Part shown: positions 45,880 through 56,737 of the stretch, one piece after another | Numbering within the stretch: position 1 is the first letter of the stretch | Layout: every line of letters begins with the position of its first letter | Source of the DNA: Umbilicaria muhlenbergii | Lineage: Eukaryota > Ascomycota > Lecanoromycetes > Umbilicariales > Umbilicariaceae | Reading direction: 5' to 3' | NCBI GenBank assembly: GCA_000611775.1 | Contig: KK106981.1 | Location: 4,156,927-4,220,926, forward strand | Length of the DNA: 64,000 bases | Notes under the pieces: model-generated | What the model saw: only the letters and a program-made list of their open reading frames with translations | Databases searched by the model: none | What the model was told of the DNA's origin: nothing | Made by a program: the position numbers and the translations under genes

Positions 45880-46111
45880 GTCTTTCTTATCCAAGATTAT
45901 CCTCCTCGAACGTTGGATAAAGAGGTTGAGATTCCGTAGAACAGTATAGACTCAGGAGGACCCCGGCACGCCTGGGCACCCATTTACGGGGTATCGATAA
46001 GGGCTACGCTAGTGCCGCTGGAAACTCGGGTTAAAGCAAGGCGTGCCAGAAGCTTAACCACGAGCATATCAAGCAGTCCCTGGACGTCTCGACGAGTAAG
46101 CATTGCATATC
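45880..46111. promoter_or_regulatory. Short divergent promoter, oxygenase-like / FRG1
   Basis: The start codons at 45879 (minus) and 46112 (plus) are separated by 232 bp, so both promoters overlap here. This is inferred from geometry. Confidence 0.5.
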
Positions 46112-46984
46112 ATGGTCAAGCCTCTAGCCTTTAAAGGCGACAAGAAATCCAAGAAACGCAAGCAACCGGCCACAGACTCCAGCCTGGACAAACAAGATCC
46201 TAATTCCACAGCTCTCACAACCACTGATCCCACCACTTCAACCACAGACGATGATGACAGCTGGGTGACTGCAGAAGCGCCATCAGACATTATAGGACCC
46301 GTCATCTTCGCCCTGCCGAGCACTCCTCCCACCTGTATAGCATGCGACGCCAATGGCAAGGTCTTCCCCAGCGAACTTGAGAACCTGGTAGAGGGGGATC
46401 TCTCAACTGCGGAGCCACATGATGTGAGGCAGGTCTGGGTCGCAAATCGAGTCGCAGGGACGGACAACATCAGCTTCAAGGGCCACCATGGCCGGTACGC
46501 GGACTCCTCCATTACAAAAAAGCTTACAGATCACTAACCCTTACTTCTTCGACATAGATATCTGAGCTGCGACAAATTCGGCATCCTCTCCGCCACCACC
46601 GAAGCCATCTCCCCCGAAGAATCCTTCCTCTGCATCCCCACCCCCTCCACCCCCGGAACCTTCAGCATCCAAACCCAGCGCGAGAAATTCCTGACAATAA
46701 CCGAAGACAGCAAGACCCCCGAAGTCCGCGGTGACGCCGAGTCTATTTCTTTCAATACTACCTTCCGAGTCCGCATGCAGGCGCGTTTCAAACCGAGACT
46801 ACAAGCGAATAAGGAGTCGAAGGCTAGGGAAAAGATTAGTAGGAAGGAGCTGGAAGAGGTTGTGGGGAGGAGGCTGGAGGATGATGAGGTTAGGAGGTTG
46901 AAGAGGGCGAGGAGGGAGGGCGATTATCATGAGACGATTTTGGATGTTAGGGTTAAGGGGAAGCATGATAAATTCGCCTCGTGA
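46112..46984 (+). CDS. FRG1: FRG1-family nucleolar protein
   Basis: FRG1 is a nuclear/nucleolar protein with a beta-trefoil (fascin-like) core linked to RNA processing and actin bundling in animals. Exons 46112-46494 and 46558-46984 join in phase across a 63-nt intron, giving 269 aa. The basic start (MVKPLAFKGDKKSKKRK) is the family signature. A Thr/Asp-rich insert is followed by DDSWVTAEAPSDIIGPVIFAL, FKGHHGRYLSCDKFGILSATTEAISPEESF (across the splice) and the C-terminal helix-rich part ending in DVRVKGKHDKFAS. These blocks match FRG1 from animals to fungi, so I am confident. Confidence 0.93.
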
Positions 46985-47564
46985 GGTTCTGGTATGGGAA
47001 GAATGAGAGTCACAGGACATCGGAATCTGCTTGGGTCAGACAGATCTTGGTGGTGAATGCTCCGTGGCTGATATGGCTAAGCCAGGAAAATGCTCAGGGG
47101 GAAGGGGCTGTCCTCCTAGCACTTGGAGTTGGCATTTAGGGGAGCTGCACGTGGGATCCTATTGCTGGGCGGAACTTCGTCGTATGTACTATAACCAAGC
47201 TATCTTGTTGCATCCTCGACCACTGCGGTAAGTCTTCAACACGCAGTCTCTGTGAACCCTGATGCTGATCTGCGAGAAGGCTTTTGTACGATTGAGCAGT
47301 CTACTAAAAAAGTCATTTTCTGGTGGGATCCCTGCGGTTTTGGTCCCTGCATCAAGAGAAAGACTTTATCAGGTGAACAGGAGATTCAGTTCATTCCTGA
47401 CATCTCTGTCTTCATATCTACAAAGATCTTAATTATATCCTACCCGGGCACTTCTCCAAGAAGACCCGGACTCAACAAGCTCTATTGCATTCCATGGGAT
47501 CTGATACTACCTCCGCCAAACCCGATACTCCCGCGAACCAAGACCCCGGGACCAATCCACCAAC
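46985..47564. other. Intergenic between convergent FRG1 and acid phosphatase
   Basis: The 580 bp hold the two 3' ends. A plus-strand frame that runs from here into the acid phosphatase gene (47252-48022) is Pro-rich antisense and not a gene. Confidence 0.45.
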
Positions 47565-49279
47565 CTAAACCGCCGAACAAAGCCCCGGCACCTTCCCCGC
47601 CCCCACCCCCACCAACCCATCAAAATAAGCCAGCACCCTCCCCACCTCCACCATATCCAACACCCCCAACCCCGGATTCGAACTCCTCAAAACCTGCCCC
47701 CCCCACAGCACCCTCACGAACCTCTCCCCGCCCTTCTTCCAAACCTCAAACACCACCTCCGCCCCCATCCCCGGCCACACCATCACCTCCACCTGCAGTA
47801 TCGACAGTAGCGCAGACACGCTCCCGTCGTGCGCGATATTATGCCGGTATACCACCCCGCTCGCCCCAGCCATCCGGTCGCGGATATTCTGCGCCAGCTC
47901 CGCGACAAAGACGCCGTAGGCCGCCACGCTGGCCTGGAGTGTCTGCGGACCGGCGTCGCGGTAGATGTAGCTATACTCGTACTGCCCCAGCCGAAACACC
48001 TCGTCCGCTTGGGCCTGGGTGATGCAATTGGTGGAGTTCTTGCCACCGACGATCTGGCAGGGCAGGGGTTTGGCGTGGCAGAGGCGCGCGGATAGGTTGT
48101 CGTAGTAGTGGTCCAGACTCATGTGGAAGGGGGTGCTGTTTGCGGGGACGCCGGAGATGGCGTCGAGGGCGGCGTAGAGGGGGGAGGCGGCGGAGAGGTG
48201 GGCGAGCCAGGCGGGGGAGTGCGAGGAGGGGCCGTAGGTGGCGCGGAGGGTGGTGGCGGCGGGGCAGGGGTAGGTGGGCTCTAGCGAGTCGATGGAGGCG
48301 GGTTGGATGGAGAGGGGGAAGGTGGTGGGGGGTGGGTACATGGCTGCGACGACCATGCCGGCGACTTGGCTGGTGATGACGTTGTTGGTGACGCGGTAGA
48401 TGACGGAGGGGTTGGGGGTGGAGGGGAGGAAGCCGAGGAGGTCACGATAGACGGAGAGGAGGTCGAGGCCGTGCTGGTGGCTGTCGTCTAGGCCGCCGCG
48501 GGTGATTTGCGGGAATTGGCAGGTCCCGTTGAAGCCTTGAGGGGGGAAGGGGTTGGAGGGACTGGTGTAGACGGACCAGTATGTGGATGCGGAGGCGTTG
48601 CCGGTGGGGTTGAGGGGCTTGCCGTAGAAGAAGAGGCCTTCGTCGTTGCAGTACCAGGGGTAGGACTCTGCGGGGAAAGTGTTGGCTGCGTATGGACTCC
48701 TCTTGTGGTGGCGGTGGATCTGGACGTGGTTAGTCTGCTTCTATGGGTTTTCGTATAGGGCAAATTTGCAGTGGAGACGCATGCTGATATCAACATTTTA
48801 AGCCGAAATGCTCATTGTATCTGTTCTAAGTTGAGAGAGACACATGGTAGATAAACCAATGACAATACATATATCGATCAAGGTCGAAAAGTCGGATACA
48901 AGGTAATTATTCCCAACATAATAAAAGAAGTAGTACCATTAGAAAAAAGCATGACGTTGACCGAACAGAAAAGATAAAGAATGACGCTTACCAGCTCAAC
49001 GTACTCCAACTCATAGCCCTTAGGAGCTCTCGGATACTCCTGGGGTCTCACATGAGGCATGTTGCACCAGTTATAATTCCTGTAGTCCCTAGGTGTAACC
49101 GAAGAATTGTAGATGAAGCCATACACACCCGTTCCATTGATGGCACTGGCAAGATTGTTCACCTGGGTGGCATTCGGAGCATGCCAACTCAAATCCACAG
49201 TTACGTTCTCAGTGGACTGTCCATATACAGCAGGAAGAACGAAGCCCAACAAGGGCAATAGATAGGTACGGGAAAGCAT
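47565..49279 (-). CDS. Secreted histidine acid phosphatase family protein
   Basis: This is a phosphomonoester hydrolase of the histidine phosphatase clan, probably exported. Exons 48992-49279 and 47565-48719 join in phase across a 272-nt intron, giving 480 aa. There is a signal peptide (MLSRTYLLPLLGFVLPAVYG). The N-terminal block SVTPRDYRNYNWCNMPHVR is typical of a fungal subgroup. The catalytic motif R-H-x-x-R-x-P is RHHKRSP, just after the intron; the distal His-Asp pair is in YRHNIAHDGSVSAL. Several N-x-S/T sites support secretion. The intron is by far the longest in this gene set and separates the signal exon from the catalytic exon; the possibility of a further small exon inside it is not excluded. 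Confidence 0.88.
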
Positions 49280-49962
49280 TATGATTTGATCAAGGAGGAG
49301 CACTGAGGTGCCAAAAACAGTTGATGCAATGACCCAGCCGATGATGGGAGCATGTCTCATTATGCAGATGGAGTAGATACATTGCCCTGTCAGGATGGTG
49401 CACCACACAGTGTAAGGTAGGGATCAGAGAAGCAGGGCTGTAGGTCAAAAACGTGGTCAGGAACGTGGTGAAATGTATTGGCCGGGGTTCAATTTGGCGA
49501 ATGCATCCAACTCTCTCCAACAGCCACACACGCCACAGTCGACGATCACCGTATTTGCATGATGCTCACTAGCCTCGATGAGAGGGTACTAGTATTTCCT
49601 GACATGCCGACCTCTCGATTTCGTGGCAATTACTTAAGCCTACTTGGACTGTCTGCTTTTTATCTCGAGCGCAGATTTTTGATACTCGGATTGACTACCA
49701 GATATAACGTGCTATACAGCAGAGTCCAATACCTTGCCCACATGGTATTCCAAAACATCGAGAATGGTATCATCGATAATGGCAATGAAGAGGAATTCCA
49801 ACTGAACGCCGTCCATAATGCCGACCCCTTAGTCTGATGACGTTGACGCCACCTTGACAAACTCCTCCACGAAAAATGTCGGCCGCACCAAAGAAACATT
49901 ATCAATAACTGAAACCAGAATCTGGTGGTGGAAAAAACCCAAGCTCAGCGCTTTTTATTAGC
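49280..49962. other. Intergenic between acid phosphatase promoter and WC-2 3' end
   Basis: The 683 bp lie between two minus-strand genes. No supported gene is seen. Confidence 0.45.
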
Positions 49963-51524
49963 TCAACTACTGCCTGTGCTGGCGTGCATTGGCATGCCTG
50001 GTGGCGCCTGCGCCGACACGTGTCGTTTCTTCTCCTTCTTCGCCCATCGCACTAGGTGACAAAGTCAGTCAAGTTCGACGGCGAATGTTTGTGGAGAAAC
50101 ATACATCCGCAGGCATTGCACAACGTTTTGGGGCCATTGGGTCCTTTCCGCCATTCCGGTGAATCCAAAGTCCCACAATCTGTACAAACGTATTCGTCGG
50201 CCACCTTTAACTTCTTCTTCTTGTCGACCCCTCTGCTTTCCTTGTCAATTGGGATGGCTATGCCGGCATCCCCTCGGATAAGCGCAGGACTAGCATCGCC
50301 AGTGCTAATACCTTGGGAACGTTCCCCTTCCCGGTAGCGCAGGCCCGTCAGCATTTCGATGGTCTCGATATGCGTAGCTCCTTCGTAGCGAGCCATCTTG
50401 TCGTTGATGCTATCGGGTTTGGAACTTGCATTTGCCTCGTCGAGATTCTGCTGGGTTAAAGCGGTGTTTGAGACGTTGGGTTTTGCCGGTGGGGGCATGC
50501 CATTGTAATCATTCGATTGTACCGATCCTACGGATGCTGACCCTGGAGTTTCACTTTCAGTTCTCTGAGTATCTGACGGCGTGACGCTGCCGTGCCCTTC
50601 TTGTTTCTTGAGCCAATGTCTCTGCTGTGCTTCCGTCTCTTCTTGCTCTTCCTTACGAAGATCGGCTATTCGCTTCGTCAGCCTCTCGTTCTCTATCTTG
50701 TGTTCAAGGAAAGAATCGAGGAGATTGGCGTTCTTCGTAGGATACGGCCGAGCCATCATGAAGAAGCCTCGACAAAACCCTGCAGCGTTATTAGGACCAA
50801 ACGCCGCTGCTTCTGAGGTAAGGTGAGGATGCCCATGCGATTCGAAGATTGTATAGGAGTTGTCGGCCTTCCGCAAGCGGTAAAAGAAGCGTAGGGGGTT
50901 CCCTGTCGCTATTGACTCGTTGAATTCGCGCACGAAGAGAACACTGTCATCTGGATGTATGAATTCAACAATGAACTTCCCGACAAGTTCTTCTTGATTA
51001 TAGCCAGTCAGCTGCTTGCCGGAAGGTGATACATAGAGTATCCGTCCATCCGGTGTAAGGATGTGTAAGAAGTCCTTCAGCTCCTCCAGTACCCTCTGTG
51101 ACCAATTTCGTCTTTTTGTAAATTCAGTCAGTGTACTGCCACCTATAGCACTCGCTTGGGCTCCAAAGCCTGTCGGTAAAGGTCCAGCACCGGCGCCCGT
51201 CAAAGTATTATTCACCATTGCTGACCCATCACCAGAATCGTTCGCTTGTCGCTGTTGTTGGTTGGCATGCGATTCCACTGACGCATAGGCTTGAGGATCC
51301 GTGTCGTTCAGATTCAGGTCCAGGTTCATGGGCACCATGTCCACATCTAGACCGTTCAGCATGTTATCTCCCGGCTCGAGCATGTCCGTCATTGAGGTGT
51401 CGCCCCCGGCCAACCCCCCCATCTGAATGCTGTCAGTGGATGGCGCACGGTTGATCTGCCGGAAGCTTACATCGTTGGGAAGATTGGAGCTGAGCCCATT
51501 AGGCGCATTCTCAAACAAAGACAT
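49963..51524 (-). CDS. wc-2: White Collar-2-like PAS/GATA transcription factor
   Basis: WC-2 is the partner of the blue-light receptor WC-1 in the White Collar complex, which drives light and clock genes. Exons 50105-51524 and 49963-50051 join in phase, giving 502 aa starting [13 protein letters not shown] domain lies at about residues 140-255 ([54 protein letters not shown]). It lacks the LOV Cys motif, as expected for WC-2. A helix rich in Glu follows. The C-terminal GATA-type zinc finger is [16 protein letters not shown]...[14 protein letters not shown]; the 53-nt intron interrupts it right after the last zinc ligands. The start ATG at 51524 was preferred over an upstream in-frame ATG at 51563 because MSLFEN opens a typical N-terminus. 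Confidence 0.94.
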
Positions 51525-52519
51525 CTTGCAGACTTCTCTCCCTCTCCAGCATTGGCAATGCACCCGCAGGCGCTGTGGTGTTTGGAGTCAGGCCCGCTTC
51601 TGGAAGGAGGGGAGGGTACCTTAGGCTCCTCAGGCCGTTTCGAGAGTCGAGATCGCTAAATTCCGGTGCCTCAGTCCTCGGAGTTGCTCCGGACCACCAG
51701 ATCCAACGGCCAGATTCAAATTCACCAAACTCAGGTGCAGGGCAAACTATTGCACAACTAACATAGAACTTATTGCCAAATATTGTTATTCTCACTGTCA
51801 AGAGGTCTGCTGCGCCTTCTCTGGCAGGAACACTTAGACACATACCAAATCTGTGAAAGTGTAGCCTCTGTGGACTCATTTTCTCAGCATCATCTACCTC
51901 ACTGTCTACGGCGACTCGAGTATGCAGCGAGACTGAATAGCAAACATGTGAAAGGTTATGCCTGGCTTTAGTGAGACCTCTGAGAAGGGGCACTCTAGAC
52001 TTTTTGAAAGATAAGAATGAGGGCGGAGATCTATGACAGCAATGTGCTGATTACGAAGATATGCTAGCGCTAAGCTGAATATGGTGAATCTGAATCTGGC
52101 CGTTGGATGTGGTGGTCCGGAGCAGTTCCGCTCAGTCGGTGGCACGTGTGAGGGCGTCGAGGGTGGGGGTCAAAGTTTAAGCGCCCCGCGTGTCAAAGTG
52201 CCTTACGCGAAGCACTTTAAACATGCTCTGGCCTACTAGGGAGACACGGTAGAGTACCCGTCCGGAACACCGTCGACTCATTCAACACCCCGGCTTCATC
52301 TACCACCACTCCTGCAGACATTCTGTAATGCACCTGAAAGCCGAGTTGGAGGCTCATCTAGCACTATTACGCCTGCAGCCTGCGGGCAGGAGTCTAGATG
52401 TAAGTACACAGCTTTGTCATACGATAGACATCGAGGACTAATCTTCTCGATAGGTGTGAGTCGCCCAGCTGCACAACTGGCACAAAAGTCGGGAGAATGG
52501 TCAGCTGACACAGGCCCAG
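51525..52519. promoter_or_regulatory. Divergent promoter region, WC-2 / RAD50
   Basis: The 1 kb between WC-2 and RAD50 must hold both promoters and the first RAD50 exon or leader. The RAD50 ATG was not placed with confidence; 52327 is one candidate ATG. Confidence 0.4.
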
Positions 52520-55500
52520 CCAAGATCGACAAGCTCTCGATACTGGGGTATGTCTGAAATCCAAAGTAGCTGGAAACTGCTGACCCAGGGTTGTGGCACA
52601 GTGTCCGGTCGTTCGACAACACCCGGAGCGAAACCATCCAGTTCCATGCACCGTTGACTCTTATAGTAGGGTATAATGGCTCTGGCAAGACGGTGGGTGG
52701 GGAACATCTAGCTACTGGAGTTACGCTGACAAACGGACGAGACTATCATCGAATGCCTCAAGTATGCCACTACCGGGGACCTACCACCGAACAGCAAAGG
52801 AGGGGCCTTCATACATGATCCGAAGGTATATCCAGCATAGTATCATAGTAATCGGGAGACACTAACGAATTTACAGTTATGTGGCGAGAAAGAGGTGCTT
52901 GCACAGGTCAAGCTGTCATTCAAGGCCACATCTGGGGCGAAGATGGTGGCTACTCGAAGCCTACAGCTGACGGTGAAAAAGACCACAAGGCAACAGAAGA
53001 CACTGGAGGGTCAACTTCTAATGATCAAGGACGGAGAGCGGACAGCAATTTCGTCACGGGTAGCAGAATTGGACCAGATAATGCCACAGTATCTAGGTGT
53101 TTCCAAAGCAGTCCTTGATTCGGTCATCTTTTGTCACCAAGATGAAAGCCTGTGGCCGATGAGTGAGCCATCCGTTCTCAAGAAGAAATTCGATGAGATA
53201 TTTGAAGCCCTCAAGTACACCAAGGCTATCGACAATATCAAGGTTCTGCGGAAGAAACAAACCGAAGAACTTGGAAAGTATAAGATCATGGAGCAGCACG
53301 CGAAAGAGAACAAGGACAAAGGAGAGCGGGTCAGCGCTATGCAGCTTCACTGGTTACGTTGGTGTTTACTGACAGTCATCCAGGCTGAGAAACGGTCACA
53401 ACAACTTTCCGACGAGATCGAAGTCCTCCGCGCTGAGACACAGGAGTTAAGCAAAAAGGCACAAGATGCAAAGTCTAAAGCACAAGACGCCTGGGATCAA
53501 GGAGCAGCCTACGAACACGTAGTTGCGACTCTCAAAAACAAGCAAAACCAGCAGCAGTGGCTGCAAAAGGATGTTGAGGGTCTTCGGCAAGATATCGAGG
53601 AACGCACCGAGTCCGACGAATGGTTGCAGGCGGAGCTGGATCAATACGAAGAGCGAATGAAAGTCCACGAAGAGCGTCGAAAACGTCAGACTCGCCGTTA
53701 CGATGATCTCAGGCGTGAAATTGACCAGGTTCGCGGAAAGCAGGCCGCTAAACGGACCGAAGCCGGCAAATATGAGCAGATGAAGGCCCACCACGAACAG
53801 CAGATCCAGCGAAGGGAGATGATAATCAAAGAGACTGCTAGACGCCACAATATTCGAGGTTACGATGCCGACCTTGATGACATGCAGATCAACGAGTACA
53901 TGGAGAGAATCACCAAATTGTGCAAAGACCAGAATGCGAGCGTAGATCGACTGCGCCGTGAGACCGATAAGGAAGTCCAGAAGGTTCAGAGCGTTTTGAG
54001 TAAGCTAGGAGAGCGACGGTCTGCGCTGCAGGAGAGTAAGAGCTCTATTAAGCAGCAGTTGGCCTCTAACGATCAGAAGATTGAATCTTGCCAGTCGCAG
54101 CTTAATAAGATTGACATCGACGAGGGTACCAAAGCTGCAGGCGAATCGCACATTGAAGACTTGGAAACGAAGATGAAGCAAGCTAAGAAAGACTTGGAGA
54201 TCGGAGCTTGGGACAGCAAGATACAGCAAGCGAATGCGCAACTCCGATCGTTCGAAGACGAAAGCGAGCGGCTGAATAGAGAGCTGATTCAGGGTACGAA
54301 GCAGGCTGGCGAGCTGGCGAGGTTAGATCACCTGAAAAAAGAAGTCAAAGACCATCAACGGAGCCTAGACACCATGGTCGGGGCTCACGGCGAAAGGCTT
54401 CGGAACATCATTGGCCAGAACTGGCAGCCCTCGAGCCTCGAAGGAGAATTCCAGGCTGTCATTGACCAAAGGAAACGTCATCTTACAGATGCAGAACGTC
54501 AGCGAGATGGAGTCACTAGAGAGCTGGAGCAAGTGGACTTTAAGCTCAAGAGTAACAGGGTAGATCTAAAGAAAAAGCAGGCGGAATTCAATACATGCGC
54601 GCAGCATATCGTTGATGCCACTCAAGGAGAACCCGAAGATTACCCCGAGAATCTAACGGCATTCGAACATGACCGCGATGTTAGGAAAGGCGATGTAGAG
54701 GGCTACTCTATCCTCAAGAAATGGTACAATGAATGTATTGAGGTTGCCACAGAGAAGGAAGCTTGCCGACTTTGTGCGCGTCCTTTTGGCACCAACAAAG
54801 AGCTGGCACAGTTCATAACGAGGCTGGAAAAGCAACAGTCCAAAGCTGCATTGGACGGCATGCAAAAGGAACTGAGAGATCTGGAAGCGGACCTGCAGCG
54901 AGCGAGGGATGCCGGCTCGAGTTACGACTCATGGTTGCGCCTGAAAGAGAAGGAGCTTCCGGCGTTGGAAGCTGACATTGAGAAGCAGGAAAGACAAAGA
55001 GAGCTGTTGCTTCGTCAAATTGAGGAACACGACAAAACGGTGAATGATCGAGAGGAAGCCAGAAGAGACGCCGAGACTCTCGTGAAGCCGGTCGCAAACA
55101 TTGTCAAGTATACCAGTGAGATAGCGAATTTTCATCGCCAAATCGAACAGCTTGCAGCAGTACAGAAGGACGCAGGGCTGTCGAGAACCCTTGAAGACGT
55201 CAAAGAACAGTTAGACTCTATCACAGAGAAATCTCGCAATCTCAGAGGCAGCGTCGCAAAGCTGGCATCTGAGAAAGAACGCTCGCAACGACAGATAACT
55301 GCTTTGGAATTGGCTCTCAAGGATGCGAAAACTAATCTGACCACGACAAGTTATCAGCTGGAGAAGAAGGCCAACCTCCTGGCGCAAATTGAAGACCTGA
55401 AGAAGCTAAATCACGAGCATCGAGAAGCGAGGACGCGCGTGGATGCTGAAATCCATAAGCTAACGCCACAGATAGCAGAAGAGGAGGCGAAGCTTGACGA

Positions 55501-56737
55501 CATCAAACAGCGCGGCTCCATGAAGGAGAAGGAGTTACAGCGGGAAGCCTCGCAGTTGTCAGACAGCTTCAATAAACTCAAGTCTGCCGACCAAGACATC
55601 AGAACTTATTTGGATGACGGAGGTCCCGAAAAGCTGGCTAGGGTCAATAGGGAGATTCAGAGTCTTCAACAAGAAATCGAACAGCTAGGGGACGAACAAA
55701 GACAAATTACGGTAGAGATTAACAAGATTGGCGAAGAATTGAAGAACCACCAGCAGACCCGAAGGACAATAGCGGACAATATAACGTTTCGCCGAAAGAA
55801 ACGGGAGTTGGAAGGTGTCGAGGACGAAATCGTGCAACTCAGCGCGCAGAACGCAGAAGCGGATCTGGATCACCACAAAAGCCAAGCCGACCATTGGCAA
55901 CGGCGGCACATATTCTTCTCCACAGAACAGAAAGGAAAGATGGGAACTATGAAAGCGAAGGATGACCAGCTGAAGGAGTTGCTCAAAGACTGGGAGACGG
56001 ACTACAAGGACGCTCCCTACAAGTTCAAAGAGGCTCATATCCTGGTCGAGGTAAACCATTCCCTAGATGCGATATTCTGACAGTTAACTGAGTCGTTGCA
56101 GACCACCAAAGCAGCTGTCGAGGACCTTGGGCGTTACGGAGGCGCTTTGGATAAGTAAGTAACTGTATTTCTAGAATTGCAGTGGATAGCCGACGTTGAC
56201 ATTCCATGCAGGGCTATCATGAAGTACCACAGCCTCAAAATGGAGGAGATCAACCGCATTGTGGAGGAGTTGTGGAAGAAGACCTACCAAGGTACCGATG
56301 TCGATACCATACTGATCCGGTCAGACAACGAAACGGGCAAGGGCAACCGCTCGTACAACTACCGCGTCTGCATGGTCAAGCAAGACGCTGAGATGGACAT
56401 GCGCGGGCGCTGCAGCGCTGGTCAAAAGGTGCTTGCGAGTATCATCATCCGACTAGCGCTCGCGGAGTGTTTCGGGGTCAACTGCGGTCTCATCGCGCTC
56501 GACGAACCGACGACGAACCTGGACCGTGACAACATCAGGTCTCTTGCCGAGTCGTTGCACGACATCATCAACTCGAGGCGGCAGCAGTCTAATTTCCAGC
56601 TCATCGTGATCACTCACGACGAGGATTTCCTCCGATATATGAAGTGCGCCGACTTTTGCGACAACTACTACCGGGTGTCGAGGAACGACCGACAAAAATC
56701 CATCATTGAGCGGCAGTCCATTGCGGAAGTTATGTGA
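52520..56737 (+). CDS. RAD50: DNA double-strand break repair protein RAD50 (5' start unresolved)
   Basis: Rad50 is the ATPase of the MRX/MRN complex, which tethers and processes DNA breaks. Exons fit in phase: up to 52547, 52602-52692, 52742-52825, 52877-53329, 53384-56050, 56102-56154 and 56212-56737, about 1,300 aa. The Walker A is VGYNGSGKT, split from [12 protein letters not shown] by an intron. Long coiled coils flank the zinc hook CRLC (54764-54778 region, [11 protein letters not shown]). The C-terminal signature is [20 protein letters not shown] with Walker [14 protein letters not shown] and the switch His in VITHDEDF. The conserved start ([19 protein letters not shown]) begins at 52522, but no ATG precedes it in frame; the initiator must lie in an upstream exon. 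The 54-nt intron at 53330-53383 has no stop and keeps the frame if retained. Confidence 0.95.

Noticed and set aside
46945-46960. Telomere-like GTTAGGGTTAAGG
   Set aside because: A single imperfect unit lying inside the FRG1 coding exon, explained by the codons for DVRVKG.
47252-48022. Pro-rich 256-codon plus-strand ORF
   Set aside because: It is antisense to the acid phosphatase coding exon, whose frame carries clear family motifs.
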